Shown: positions 54,541 through 63,663 of the stretch, piece after piece
Position numbering within the stretch: position 1 is the first letter of the stretch
Layout: each line of letters opens with the position of its first letter
Source of the DNA: Barthelona sp. PAP020
Taxonomy: Eukaryota; Metamonada: BaSk clade
Assembly (NCBI GenBank): GCA_040182905.1
Contig: JARQWU010000026.1
Span: 1 to 64,000 of the forward strand
Direction: 5' to 3'
Length of the DNA: 64,000 bases
The notes under the pieces: generated by a model
The model's database searches: none
Told to the model about the DNA's origin: nothing
What the model saw: the letters and a program-made list of their open reading frames with translations, nothing else
Program-made: the position numbers and the translations under genes

Positions 54541-57300
54541 TCAAATATTTTTATAATATGCATCAATCACTGAACGAAACAAAGGTCCTTTCTCAGGAGA
54601 TGCTGGTAAAAATGGTCTAACTGGTCTGTCTAAAGCACGCAATGATTTAATCCAAGTTGCTTCTGCATGTGTTTCAACTTTTTTTAGATCAATTCCATGA
54701 TCTGGTTTGGTCCAAATATTTGGTTTGACTTTTTTCGTTTTATTCAACTGATTTCTAACAGTTCTTCTCTTTTTTTTTAAAGATTTTCTTTTTGTTTTTG
54801 TTCCTTTATGAAAGCTGTCCACATGATTTTGTTCATCCACTTCATCATCATTGTCATAAACATAATCTTCATCATCATCTTCATAATATTCCACCATATT
54901 GTTTTCTTCTTCTATTTCTTCATCCATTTCATTTGGAACTATCTCATCATTTTCAACAAATACATGTTTCTGCAATCGGTAACAGGGTGGATCTTCATAA
55001 GTGTGTTCAAAATACCTGCAACTTTTACCAGCATTTGAATTGTATAATGGATCATTTTGTGGCAATAAACCGGGATGAAAAGAACATTCATTTGAGTTTG
55101 GATTGTCACAACGAGCACATGCATCGAAATGTCTATTTCTTGATGGTTTATTACTTTCTATATTTTTTACTGAAGCTTTTACACTATTTAACAAATTATC
55201 GCATTCAGAAATGATTTTTTTTGTTTCAATTTCATTGTCTTTGATATTCCAATCAGTAGCAGTAGCATAAAAACCATAATGATCATCATCACTAAAGCTA
55301 TCTGAAGCTTGATCATATTTATGCTGATTTGTAGCTGTTTTGAAAGATTCGCATTGACTCTTTTCATCTTGGCTTGTGCCATAATCAAAATTCACTGAAT
55401 TATTATACATTTGCGTTGTTTGCGTTTTGCCACCATTGCTTTGAATATCTTCCTTCTCCTGGAATGATTCATTTACATTCAACCCCTTTGTTCCATCAAG
55501 ATTAGGATCAACTTTTGTGTTGGTTTCCTTATCGGCTTCAAACAAATAAGCTATTGAAGTGCTATTTTCAATATTTGAAGAATCATTTTTGTTGGATGAA
55601 AAAATTTGCCCTTCATCAAAGAAATTGTGCTGATGTTGCTGTGTATTATCAAGACTTTCAACATTTTCAATGTGCGTTTGATCATCGAAAACTTCATGTT
55701 TCACTTCACGTTTTGATTTACCATGTAAAACATCCAAATTAACACCCATTGATTTTAAAAGACTTTCATACTGTTGAATTTTCTTGAGCATCTCAGTTTC
55801 AACACGTTGTTTGTCAAGATATAAAGAATCAATTTCTTTAGCAGCTTTAGAAGTTATCTCTTGTACAGATTGATCAAGAATATTTTGCAATTCTTTTGAA
55901 TCAACTCGAGCTTGTTGCAATTCAATATCAAATTTATTCTTAAGTTCAATTATCTCTTGATGATGTTTGTTTTCAATTTTTTCACATGTTTTGAAATGAT
56001 CATCATTTGTCAAGTCAATCTTTGAGCTTAATCTGGTGTTTTGTTCTTTTAATTTATCATTTTCTTTCTTCATTTCATGTATTATATCCTTATATTTCTC
56101 AACATCAACAGCAACAGAACCATAAGTATTTTCTCTCTCTTGTTCAATCAAAAGATTTCGATCCTTTTTGAAAGCATCAAGTGTTTCCATGTGAGCTTCC
56201 TTTATTTGTTGAATTTGAATCTCATAAAAATTGTGGATTTTTTCTTCTTGCTGTTTAGATGCTTTCAATTCATTTTGAAGTCTAGTTATTTCATTCTTAA
56301 GTTCAGTTACAATTGTATCATGAAGTTTTACAGTTTTTTCATGGTCAATTGCATTTTGTTCCTCAAAACTTTTCAAATTATTTTGTAAGATTTTTGTAAT
56401 TTTTCCTTCTAAATCTGAATATTTGGCCTGTTCTTTGGTTAATTGGAATTTTAACTCATCAATAGTACGAGCAAAATCCTGTATTTCATGTTCATTGAAT
56501 CCTTGGGTTTTTTCTGACTCAATATCATGTTTACTACTCATATTAAGGGTTTTAAATTTTGTTTTTAATTTGCTATCCTCATTTATTTTGGGGTTTTTTT
56601 CAAAAGTAGAAAATCTATAATCAGATGCATCAAAACTCACTGGTACCAAATGTTGATGACAATATGGACATGTTGTCATTGATTTTTTGCTTACTTCCTC
56701 AACATTATCAAATTGGGTGCCTTCTAACAACTCATATAACGAAGGAGATTCTTTTATTAATGGAATTTCTGGTATTTTAAATGATTCTATGTTAATATCA
56801 AGATATTCTTTGGAAGAACTTATCCTTTGATGTAAAGTTGTTAGTTTCATTGATAATTGTTTAACAGAATCAAAATATTGTTCAATTTTGGTTCCAATAT
56901 TTGCTAAATACTCATCAGAAATCTCACGTGCAAAATTATGCTCTTGTTCATAAAATTCAATCAACCTTTCATATTCTTTCTTCGCATTTAACATATTTTC
57001 AGCCAAAGAATTCCTTAAAAAAGATAGTTCAAGCAATTTTTGTTGTCTATATAAATCTTGTTTGCTTTCAACATCAACGATTTCTTGCATGTTAATATTC
57101 ATTCGATTTTTATTCACGTTTGTTATCGGTTTTAATTTAACCGATGGTTCTATAAACTTTGATTCGAGTGATTCTCTCATATCTTTATCATCATCAGAAA
57201 TTTCAATTATGTTTGGCAAATTGACTTTTTTTAACATATCCCTTCGTTTTGCCCAAAATTCATTTGAATTTGAGACTCCAATATCAGATTTCAACTTCAT
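54541..57300 (-). CDS. Coiled-coil protein with Cys-rich and basic C-terminus (919 aa)
   Basis: Start at the ATG at 57300; the frame extends 48 nt upstream only to a TTG. Near residue 210 a CPYCHQHL motif could be half of a zinc site. Long coiled coils fill about 270-520 (EIQDFARTIDELKFQLTKEQ and similar). An acidic, disordered stretch follows. Near residue 730 there is a second Cys/His cluster (CARCDNPNSNECSFHPG, then CRYFEHTYEDPPCY) of likely zinc-binding type. After a Glu/Asp-rich block the end is strongly basic (KRKSLKKKRRTVRNQLNKTK) and finishes with a Pro/Arg segment. Not recognised; the layout suits a cytoskeletal or centrosomal scaffold. Convergent with the giant gene, 157 bp apart. 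Confidence 0.78.
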   Translation of the reverse strand: MKLKSDIGVSNSNEFWAKRRDMLKKVNLPNIIEISDDDKDMRESLESKFIEPSVKLKPITNVNKNRMNINMQEIVDVESKQDLYRQQKLLELSFLRNSLAENMLNAKKEYERLIEFYEQEHNFAREISDEYLANIGTKIEQYFDSVKQLSMKLTTLHQRISSSKEYLDINIESFKIPEIPLIKESPSLYELLEGTQFDNVEEVSKKSMTTCPYCHQHLVPVSFDASDYRFSTFEKNPKINEDSKLKTKFKTLNMSSKHDIESEKTQGFNEHEIQDFARTIDELKFQLTKEQAKYSDLEGKITKILQNNLKSFEEQNAIDHEKTVKLHDTIVTELKNEITRLQNELKASKQQEEKIHNFYEIQIQQIKEAHMETLDAFKKDRNLLIEQERENTYGSVAVDVEKYKDIIHEMKKENDKLKEQNTRLSSKIDLTNDDHFKTCEKIENKHHQEIIELKNKFDIELQQARVDSKELQNILDQSVQEITSKAAKEIDSLYLDKQRVETEMLKKIQQYESLLKSMGVNLDVLHGKSKREVKHEVFDDQTHIENVESLDNTQQHQHNFFDEGQIFSSNKNDSSNIENSTSIAYLFEADKETNTKVDPNLDGTKGLNVNESFQEKEDIQSNGGKTQTTQMYNNSVNFDYGTSQDEKSQCESFKTATNQHKYDQASDSFSDDDHYGFYATATDWNIKDNEIETKKIISECDNLLNSVKASVKNIESNKPSRNRHFDACARCDNPNSNECSFHPGLLPQNDPLYNSNAGKSCRYFEHTYEDPPCYRLQKHVFVENDEIVPNEMDEEIEEENNMVEYYEDDDEDYVYDNDDEVDEQNHVDSFHKGTKTKRKSLKKKRRTVRNQLNKTKKVKPNIWTKPDHGIDLKKVETHAEATWIKSLRALDRPVRPFLPASPEKGPLFRSVIDAYYKNI

Positions 57301-57738
57301 TAAAAAAAGAAAAAAAGACCTTTTCCGCCAAATCAATTCAAGTTTCAATTCATTTGGAGTGTTAACATATTTCTCAATTGTGAAGCTTTTATTGTAAAAA
57401 AGACAACTCCTTGAATATTATCAAAGTTGACTCAATTGTTTTCACTTCTTTATCGTTCCTTGATGAAAATCTTCAAAAACAATTAGAGCTTGGGTAAAAT
57501 TCTGAAAAAAATTCAGGAACCTACTGTGATGCTTTTCCTCAGAGAGGAAGATATTTTCTTATTAGCAAGTTTCCCATAATTTCCTTTAATAATTTGAAAC
57601 ATTGCACTATATATTGATCTTAAATGAATTTACATGTATTAAATGATTTTTTCTCTCTTTTTTCAAAATTTGGCAAAAAAAGACAAAAACCTTCAAAAAA
57701 AAAAAAAACATTTATTCAATAATACAAAACCTCTGATG
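57301..57738. other. Intergenic, no gene seen
   Basis: 438 bp between two minus-strand genes; A/T-rich with poly-A near 57696-57708. Confidence 0.5.
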
Positions 57739-58653
57739 TTATTCAGACACAATTTCTTTTGAATTTAGTTCTTCAAAATTTGAGGATAAATTTGAATCTT
57801 GATTGGTTTCAAATCTCTCGGAAGATTGGGTGAGAATTCTTTTGTTAAACAAATATTTTTCTTTTCCAAGGCTGTCTGAAAAATCTAAAGCACCTTTAGG
57901 ACAAATGTGGCAACATCCATAACACTTTACACACAAATTTTGGTCATAGTCAAGTGTAATCACACCATCAACTTCTTCAACAGACTTAATAGCATTTACA
58001 GGACAATAGTTAACACAAGATTGACACAATATACAAGATTCAGGATTAATCCTCAAATTTCTTCCGGATTTTAACATCCAAGGAAATACAATTGAACCAA
58101 TAAATCCGGCAAATATGCTACTGTTAGAAACACCAACAGTTTCATGCTTTTCAATATTCTCCAAGCAATTGTTAACAAAACTTTCCAAGTGTTCAAAACT
58201 CTCCAAAGGCCATAAATGTTTTCTTTGACCAATAGGCTTACCGAATGGTGGATAATTGGGAGGTCCTTGAATATCAGTTGATCCAACACACAAACCTCCA
58301 AGTTTATTGATGAGTTTGGCGATGTTTTTATTGGTTTTTCCATAAGCACCTGCATGAGTTGAGAAAACAAAATAAAATTTATTTGCAAACGTGTTTGAAG
58401 GAAGTGAATTCAAAAAATCAAGGAAAAACTGAGGGGGAGCAAAACTCCAAGTGGGTGAACCAATACCAAAACAATCATAATCTTTCCAACTTTCAAAATC
58501 TACTGAACATTTTTCGTCGAGAATATTCTTGTTTTCAACTCTCCAATCAAACACATCTACTTGATGATTTTTTGTTTTTAATATTTCCCCAATTCTTCTT
58601 GACACTTCTTTGGTGTTTCCAGTTGTTGAGTAATAAATTAATAAGAATTTCAT
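57739..58653 (-). CDS. EFR1-type flavodoxin-ferredoxin fusion protein
   Basis: 304 residues from the ATG at 58653. Residues 1-170 form a flavodoxin fold with the FMN-phosphate loop YYSTTGNT (7-14) and an SPTWSFAPP loop near 66. Residues 200-255 carry two complete CxxCxxCxxxCP motifs for [4Fe-4S] clusters (Cys 207, 210, 213, 217 and 241, 244, 247, 251). This EFrI-like architecture is common in anaerobic bacteria and archaea and occurs in some anaerobic protists. Predicted role: electron transfer between ferredoxin-type clusters and FMN; the partner is unknown. There is no N-terminal targeting peptide, so it is likely cytosolic. A bacterial origin by transfer is plausible but base composition is not distinctive. 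Confidence 0.88.
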   Translation of the reverse strand: MKFLLIYYSTTGNTKEVSRRIGEILKTKNHQVDVFDWRVENKNILDEKCSVDFESWKDYDCFGIGSPTWSFAPPQFFLDFLNSLPSNTFANKFYFVFSTHAGAYGKTNKNIAKLINKLGGLCVGSTDIQGPPNYPPFGKPIGQRKHLWPLESFEHLESFVNNCLENIEKHETVGVSNSSIFAGFIGSIVFPWMLKSGRNLRINPESCILCQSCVNYCPVNAIKSVEEVDGVITLDYDQNLCVKCYGCCHICPKGALDFSDSLGKEKYLFNKRILTQSSERFETNQDSNLSSNFEELNSKEIVSE

Positions 58654-58815
58654 GATCAATTATTAAAAAAAGAAAAATATTGTAAAATTCTTGCATTCTA
58701 AACATCAAACTAAAAGATGTAAAAAACGGAAAATTAACAATTTTCAGCTTGAAAAGTGAATAATTCAATTAATAAATAAATAAAAAACATATTTATGAGG
58801 GAATCTTAACATTGA

Positions 58816-60192
58816 TTAATCTGGCCAATCATCAAGGTCTAATTCCATACCACCGAAATCATCATCTAAAGTGTTGTCAACAATTTCAATATCACCAAAA
58901 TCAAAATCATCTGCCAAAGTATCAAAATCAATTTTTGTTGAAATATTGTTATCATCAACAGGTGTGCCAAGATTTTGTTTAACTGTGCTCAATTGATTTG
59001 ATTTTATTGATTTTTTCAGATTTATTGTGAAAAGAATATCTTTTGACAATTGTTCTTTTTGATACAAATTTTCAAATTTATCAATTGTTTCATCAATTAT
59101 TGATTCCAACAATCGTTTTGGAAACCTATTAAATGTGTCATTTATCAAATTTATTTGATTTGAAAAATTCTCAAAAAACAAACAATTCAACCAAAAGTTT
59201 TGAAATATTTTCTGATCTTCATTATTCAACACAGAAGGATCACATACAGAAAATAATTTGAATAATAAAAATATATATGTTTTCGTTTCTATTTGTGAGC
59301 AATATTCTTTACAATAACTAAAAATTTTGTTGAAATATTCAATATTTACATTATATAATAAATAATGCAATATTCTAATATCTATAACCGAATGTTTACG
59401 TTGAAAAATCATCAAAATGACATTCTGAATGTCAAAATGAATATTTAAATCATTAATATCAACCAAATAGGTCACAGGAACCTTATTGCGATCAAACAAT
59501 AGTTCCAATTGATGTTTATTTTGAAAAGAAGGAATCATCAAATGTTTGTCATTTACAACATTTATTTTCTCATTATTTCCTTGTTTTTTTAACAATTGAT
59601 AAAGTCTCCAAGCCAAACCATACCTTAATGATCGCATATGGGAATGAATTTGTTCTAAGATGCTGTCTCCAATTGGATTGGGCGTTTTGATCAATCCACT
59701 CCACAAACACAAATTACTTCGGTATATTAAAGGATCTTCTTGATCTCTGATAAAATTTGACAAAAAAATACCAATAAAAATGGAAATACAATTTCTTAAT
59801 TCACTTAAAATATTGGTATATAAACCAGTTTGATAATCATTTTGCAAAGAATTAACATAAATTATCGATTTTTGTAATTTTTTAATCATAACATCCAACA
59901 TTTTTATACAATCATTCAAAGAAACTTTTCTTTTATCAAACACAATCAAAGATATATTTAACAAACATTCTAAATGTATTGAAATATTTAAAATGTTCTC
60001 CTCATTCTTTGAAATTGAATTTGACATTGAAAGCAATCGTTCGTTCAATTCATACCACAAATTCAAATCACAAACATTTAATTTTGTAAAATCAAGAATC
60101 TCCATTTCAATAAGAGAGACTAAAAATGACAAAACACAAACAAAATGAAAAAGTTCTTTCTGAAGAATAATTTTTTTTTGTGTTTCTGACAT
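58816..60192 (-). CDS. Hypothetical protein with acidic Trp-containing tail
   Basis: Two starts are possible: the ATG at 60192 (MSETQKK; 458 residues) or the ATG at 60105 (MEILDFTKL; 429 residues). The 29 residues between them look like UTR, with T-rich sequence and no charge pattern, so the later start may be right. The body is Leu/Ile/Asn-rich and helical (LWYELNERLLSMSNSI, LLKKQGNNEKIN, LHYLLYNVNIEYFNK). The last 50 residues are strongly acidic and aromatic (TLADDFDFGDIEIVDN, DLDDWPD), like a short linear binding motif. Not recognised. Head-to-head with the gene at 60191. Confidence 0.7.
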   Translation of the reverse strand: MSETQKKIILQKELFHFVCVLSFLVSLIEMEILDFTKLNVCDLNLWYELNERLLSMSNSISKNEENILNISIHLECLLNISLIVFDKRKVSLNDCIKMLDVMIKKLQKSIIYVNSLQNDYQTGLYTNILSELRNCISIFIGIFLSNFIRDQEDPLIYRSNLCLWSGLIKTPNPIGDSILEQIHSHMRSLRYGLAWRLYQLLKKQGNNEKINVVNDKHLMIPSFQNKHQLELLFDRNKVPVTYLVDINDLNIHFDIQNVILMIFQRKHSVIDIRILHYLLYNVNIEYFNKIFSYCKEYCSQIETKTYIFLLFKLFSVCDPSVLNNEDQKIFQNFWLNCLFFENFSNQINLINDTFNRFPKRLLESIIDETIDKFENLYQKEQLSKDILFTINLKKSIKSNQLSTVKQNLGTPVDDNNISTKIDFDTLADDFDFGDIEIVDNTLDDDFGGMELDLDDWPD

Positions 60193-61300
60193 GTTAAATG
60201 GTAGTTTAGACAAAGATGCACATAATAGAATTCCATTACTTAAAGATGATGATTTTTTAAGCACTCTTATTTCAACGAAAGCAGCAAAACTTATTCAGCC
60301 GAATAAATTTTCTTTTGGAATTGTTGTTGCTAATTTTGACAACCATAAAGGACCAACATTACAATATCAAAAAAATTGTGATTCTTTTGGGGAATTGAAT
60401 GGGATTGAATCCATTTTAATATCTTCAATTTTTCAAAATAGCAGAGTTGGATTTACTTTAGCGACATTTGATACTGTTTTACAGGGTAGAATTTTTGTTT
60501 TAATTCGATATAATTCTTGGCCTGATTCTAACAATGAACGAAATGTTTCAATTGTGTCTGTTGGTATTATTTCAACTTTTATACCACCATTGGCATCTAT
60601 ATATCATATTCTCAAAGAACAACCGGAAAAATTTGCTTTGGATTCTTCATTATTGGACAATTTTTTTTCAATCTGCCAACAAGAAATAAATGTTGCAATA
60701 CCTAATCCTTTATTGTCAGAAGTTAATGTATTTTCACCAGGTATTACTCGAAGGATGGTTCAATCTTTATTGTTGTCACAAAGTGTAGTAATTTGTTCTT
60801 CGCAGAATCCCTTTGATTTGAGCATTTTAGTTTATCAAATCGCTGTTGTAACAAACACCAAGCCTTTGTTTATATTATCTCATTTCGATGTCCCTATCAT
60901 TTCCACCATAAAAGAGCCATTTATTGCATTTACCAATGATCGAACACTTGCAATGGAAATTTCAAACGCATGTTCTGGTGCTATTTATGTTTCATCGGAA
61001 GTCTATCAGCCAACAATTACTTTGAAAGGAGGGTTAATATCAGAACTTGAAAACAGTGTCAATGAACATTTTACAGAAAAATTACATTCCCAAAATAAAA
61101 ACAATTCACAGTCTATGATAAATTTGACCCAAATATATTTGAAACAGATTTTGGATCTTTCTCAAAGCCACACAAAAATTAAATTTAGTGATGTTAGAGA
61201 GCTTTATAATTGGGATAAAACCGATTATTTTGTTTTCAAATGTTTGTGTCGTGAACATGAATTGGAGGTTGAGTTTTTTTGCTTTGATTGTTGTTGTTGA
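60191..61300 (+). CDS. DENN-module-like protein, possibly DENN10 (FAM45)-type
   Basis: 369 residues from the ATG at 60191. After about 35 residues a longin/uDENN-like strand-helix unit begins (KFSFGIVVANFDNHKGPTLQYQ), with a cDENN-like middle (VICSSQNPFDLSILVYQIAVV) and a later ISNACSGAIYVSSEV segment that recalls the VxG-x2-ALQMCTGYVAG stretch of DENN10. Length is close to DENN10 (357). DENN proteins are Rab exchange factors or regulators of endolysosomal traffic. I infer the family by fold-like pattern, not by a diagnostic signature; Lst4/FNIP or other longin-DENN proteins remain possible. Confidence 0.5.
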   Translation: MLNGSLDKDAHNRIPLLKDDDFLSTLISTKAAKLIQPNKFSFGIVVANFDNHKGPTLQYQKNCDSFGELNGIESILISSIFQNSRVGFTLATFDTVLQGRIFVLIRYNSWPDSNNERNVSIVSVGIISTFIPPLASIYHILKEQPEKFALDSSLLDNFFSICQQEINVAIPNPLLSEVNVFSPGITRRMVQSLLLSQSVVICSSQNPFDLSILVYQIAVVTNTKPLFILSHFDVPIISTIKEPFIAFTNDRTLAMEISNACSGAIYVSSEVYQPTITLKGGLISELENSVNEHFTEKLHSQNKNNSQSMINLTQIYLKQILDLSQSHTKIKFSDVRELYNWDKTDYFVFKCLCREHELEVEFFCFDCCC

Positions 61301-61515
61301 TATTTTTTCTTATTTAAATAAATTGTTTGTTTTTTTTTTTTTTTGATTTGATAATTTATTTGTTTGAATTAACTGATTGTTTTTGTAATTTTTGAAAAAA
61401 AGAAAAAAAATCAAATCTTTTAAAAAAGAAAGGAGATTTGACATTTGCAAAAGTCCAGATACTTTTGTGTGAATCTCATATAAATCAGCAACAAAATTCT
61501 TCCTGTTTTTTATAC

Positions 61516-63516
61516 ATGGATAATAATAAGCTACCAATTACTGAACAATCGAATCCATTGACCATTAATATTGATTTGCAAGACTCACTTGGAATATTGA
61601 GAAATTTACGACAAGTTGACAACCAGATATTTGTTGGTTACGATACATATCCTTCATTATTAGAAACAAGTTCAATCGATAAAATTGAAGAATTATCCAA
61701 ATTGTTGTTGTCTGTTTTGAATTCAAATGATGGACTCATTATTTTTTCAGGTGCTGGAACATCAGGACGTTTGGGTGCTCTATGTACATCTTTGTACAAC
61801 GAAAAATTAATTAAAATGAATAGAAGACCTTGTTTCAAATTTATTTTAGCTGGAGGTCCTAAAGCTTTGGTGAAAGCTCAAGAAGGTGCTGAAGACAGTT
61901 CAGAGTTAGCTATTGGTGATATTGAACAAATCTTAACAAAATATCAACCCTCTAAATTGATGTTTATTGGTATTACTTGTGGATTTTCTGCAAATTATAT
62001 AGCTTCGCAAATGGAATATTTATTGAAGAATACTCCCCATGATGTTGTTTTGATGGGATTCAATCCCATTGAAAAGGCAAGAAATTTCAAACAAAAATGT
62101 TTGAACAATCGATCTTTTAAAGATGTTTTAGATGAATGTCTTGAATACAATAAATTTCATGTGCTAAATCCAATTGTTGGACCAGAAGCTATTACTGGTT
62201 CAACTAGAATGAAATCAGGTACAATCACGAAAATTCTTTGTGATTTAATTTTTCACAAAGCTTTATATCCTTCTATGGCCATACGTCAAGCTGTTAATCA
62301 TTATCGTCGAGCGGTTGATTGTGCTTATTCTAATTTGCCTGCATTGGCTTCTATTATTGATTCAGTATCAACAGCTATTATTCATGGAGAACGTTTATTT
62401 TATGTCGGTTCAGGTGTTGCTGGAGCATTAGGATTAATTGATGCCAGTGAATGTCCTCCTACATTTGGTGCTGATTTTAATACCGTCAGAGGATTTGTTG
62501 AAGGTGGATGGGAGATTTATAGAACTTCTGGTACTGATGATGTTTTGGGGTTGTCTTCTGAAGGGAACCTTTTTGAAATCAGTTTGAGTGGATTTTGTGA
62601 TTTAATTGAACGCTCTGGTTTAACACAAAAAGATACAGTTGTGTTTTTGGCGTTGAATGCATTAACTCCACGTCAAGTTGAATTGCAAAAACTGTTAGCT
62701 GAAATGTCAGTTTTATCCTACACCATCATTGTGACTGATCGTATGGTTGTGGAAGAAAATAGTGGCAATTCTTCAGATATTGAGGACATCTTTTATGAAA
62801 AGCCAGTTGATGAAATGGAAAAAATTCAAACAAACTGTTTTATTCCAAAGGAAAAAAATTTTTGGGTACCTGTGGATCGTTTTGTTACATATGATGATTA
62901 TGTTGCTCGTGTTACTGAAGCGAAACCATATTTGCCAAAAATGAGATCTGCAAATATTGATGAAATTCCCAGTTTGTTTGATTGGGAGATGTTAGTTGAT
63001 GATAACAATGAAAATGCGTTTGTTTCTAGTTTACCTACTTCCAATCATATCATAGAATCACATTATGATTGTCAAACATGTTCAACTCTTGTTTTGCAAT
63101 TACCTTTGGCTGGTTTTACCAATGGTTCCACTGAATTTGCTCAAATTGCGCTAAAATTGGTGTTAAATGCTATCACAACTTCATCATTTGTGTTGACTGG
63201 GAAGGTATTCAGAAATCTGATGGTAGATCTTAGAGTTTCCAATGCAAAGCTCTTTCAAAGATCCATCAATATTATTTCTGCTGTTACTCATGAATCTAAA
63301 GAAAAGTCCAAAGACTTGCTTTTGAAATCAATTTACAGAAGAAACAACTACCCAGATTTACCTGTAAATGGATATGTTGATGCTGCTGCTGATGTTACAA
63401 AGATTATTCCTGTTGCTTTATTGTTATCAACAGGAAAATTTGATGTATGGCAGGCTGTTGATGCACTACAAGGAAATCCTATTGTAAGAAGTGTTGTAAT
63501 AGCCCATTTGGAATGA
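61516..63516 (+). CDS. GCKR-like: Glucokinase regulatory protein (GKRP/GCKR)-like double-SIS protein
   Basis: 666 residues from the ATG at 61516 (human GKRP is 625). SIS domain 1, about 55-245: FSGAGTSGRLGAL (77-89), LAGGPKALVKAQEGAEDS, GITCGFSANYIASQMEYL, and NPIVGPEAITGSTRMKSGT. SIS domain 2, about 290-510: LFYVGSGVAGALGLIDASEC and FGADFNTVRGFVEGG. The C-terminal helical cap is also conserved (DLRVSNAKLFQRS, IIPVALLLSTGKFDVWQAVDAL). The cap and the CGFSANY loop place it with GKRP rather than single-SIS bacterial MurQ etherase. In liver, GKRP binds fructose 6-phosphate and inhibits glucokinase. Here the role is likely sugar-phosphate-controlled binding of a hexokinase-type partner. An insertion of about 50 residues (near 415-490) separates parts of SIS 2. 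Confidence 0.88.
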   Translation: MDNNKLPITEQSNPLTINIDLQDSLGILRNLRQVDNQIFVGYDTYPSLLETSSIDKIEELSKLLLSVLNSNDGLIIFSGAGTSGRLGALCTSLYNEKLIKMNRRPCFKFILAGGPKALVKAQEGAEDSSELAIGDIEQILTKYQPSKLMFIGITCGFSANYIASQMEYLLKNTPHDVVLMGFNPIEKARNFKQKCLNNRSFKDVLDECLEYNKFHVLNPIVGPEAITGSTRMKSGTITKILCDLIFHKALYPSMAIRQAVNHYRRAVDCAYSNLPALASIIDSVSTAIIHGERLFYVGSGVAGALGLIDASECPPTFGADFNTVRGFVEGGWEIYRTSGTDDVLGLSSEGNLFEISLSGFCDLIERSGLTQKDTVVFLALNALTPRQVELQKLLAEMSVLSYTIIVTDRMVVEENSGNSSDIEDIFYEKPVDEMEKIQTNCFIPKEKNFWVPVDRFVTYDDYVARVTEAKPYLPKMRSANIDEIPSLFDWEMLVDDNNENAFVSSLPTSNHIIESHYDCQTCSTLVLQLPLAGFTNGSTEFAQIALKLVLNAITTSSFVLTGKVFRNLMVDLRVSNAKLFQRSINIISAVTHESKEKSKDLLLKSIYRRNNYPDLPVNGYVDAAADVTKIIPVALLLSTGKFDVWQAVDALQGNPIVRSVVIAHLE

Positions 63517-63663
63517 AATATTATTTACCAAAAGAAAGAATGGAAAAAAAACAGATAATAAAACAATTTATAGGAAACAAAAAGCTCATACTTTTCGGTA
63601 AACAAAACTCAAATTTTTTATTTATTCAACTTTGTTCATCGTTGAAAATTTTGGACTTGAAAA

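Noticed and set aside
54792-55214. His/Phe-rich plus-strand ORF of 140 codons
   Set aside because: Antisense shadow of the acidic region of the 919-residue coiled-coil gene.
60193-60264. N-terminal extension of the minus-strand gene beyond 60192
   Set aside because: It begins at a GTG and lies wholly inside the opposite gene; eukaryotic initiation at an ATG is preferred.
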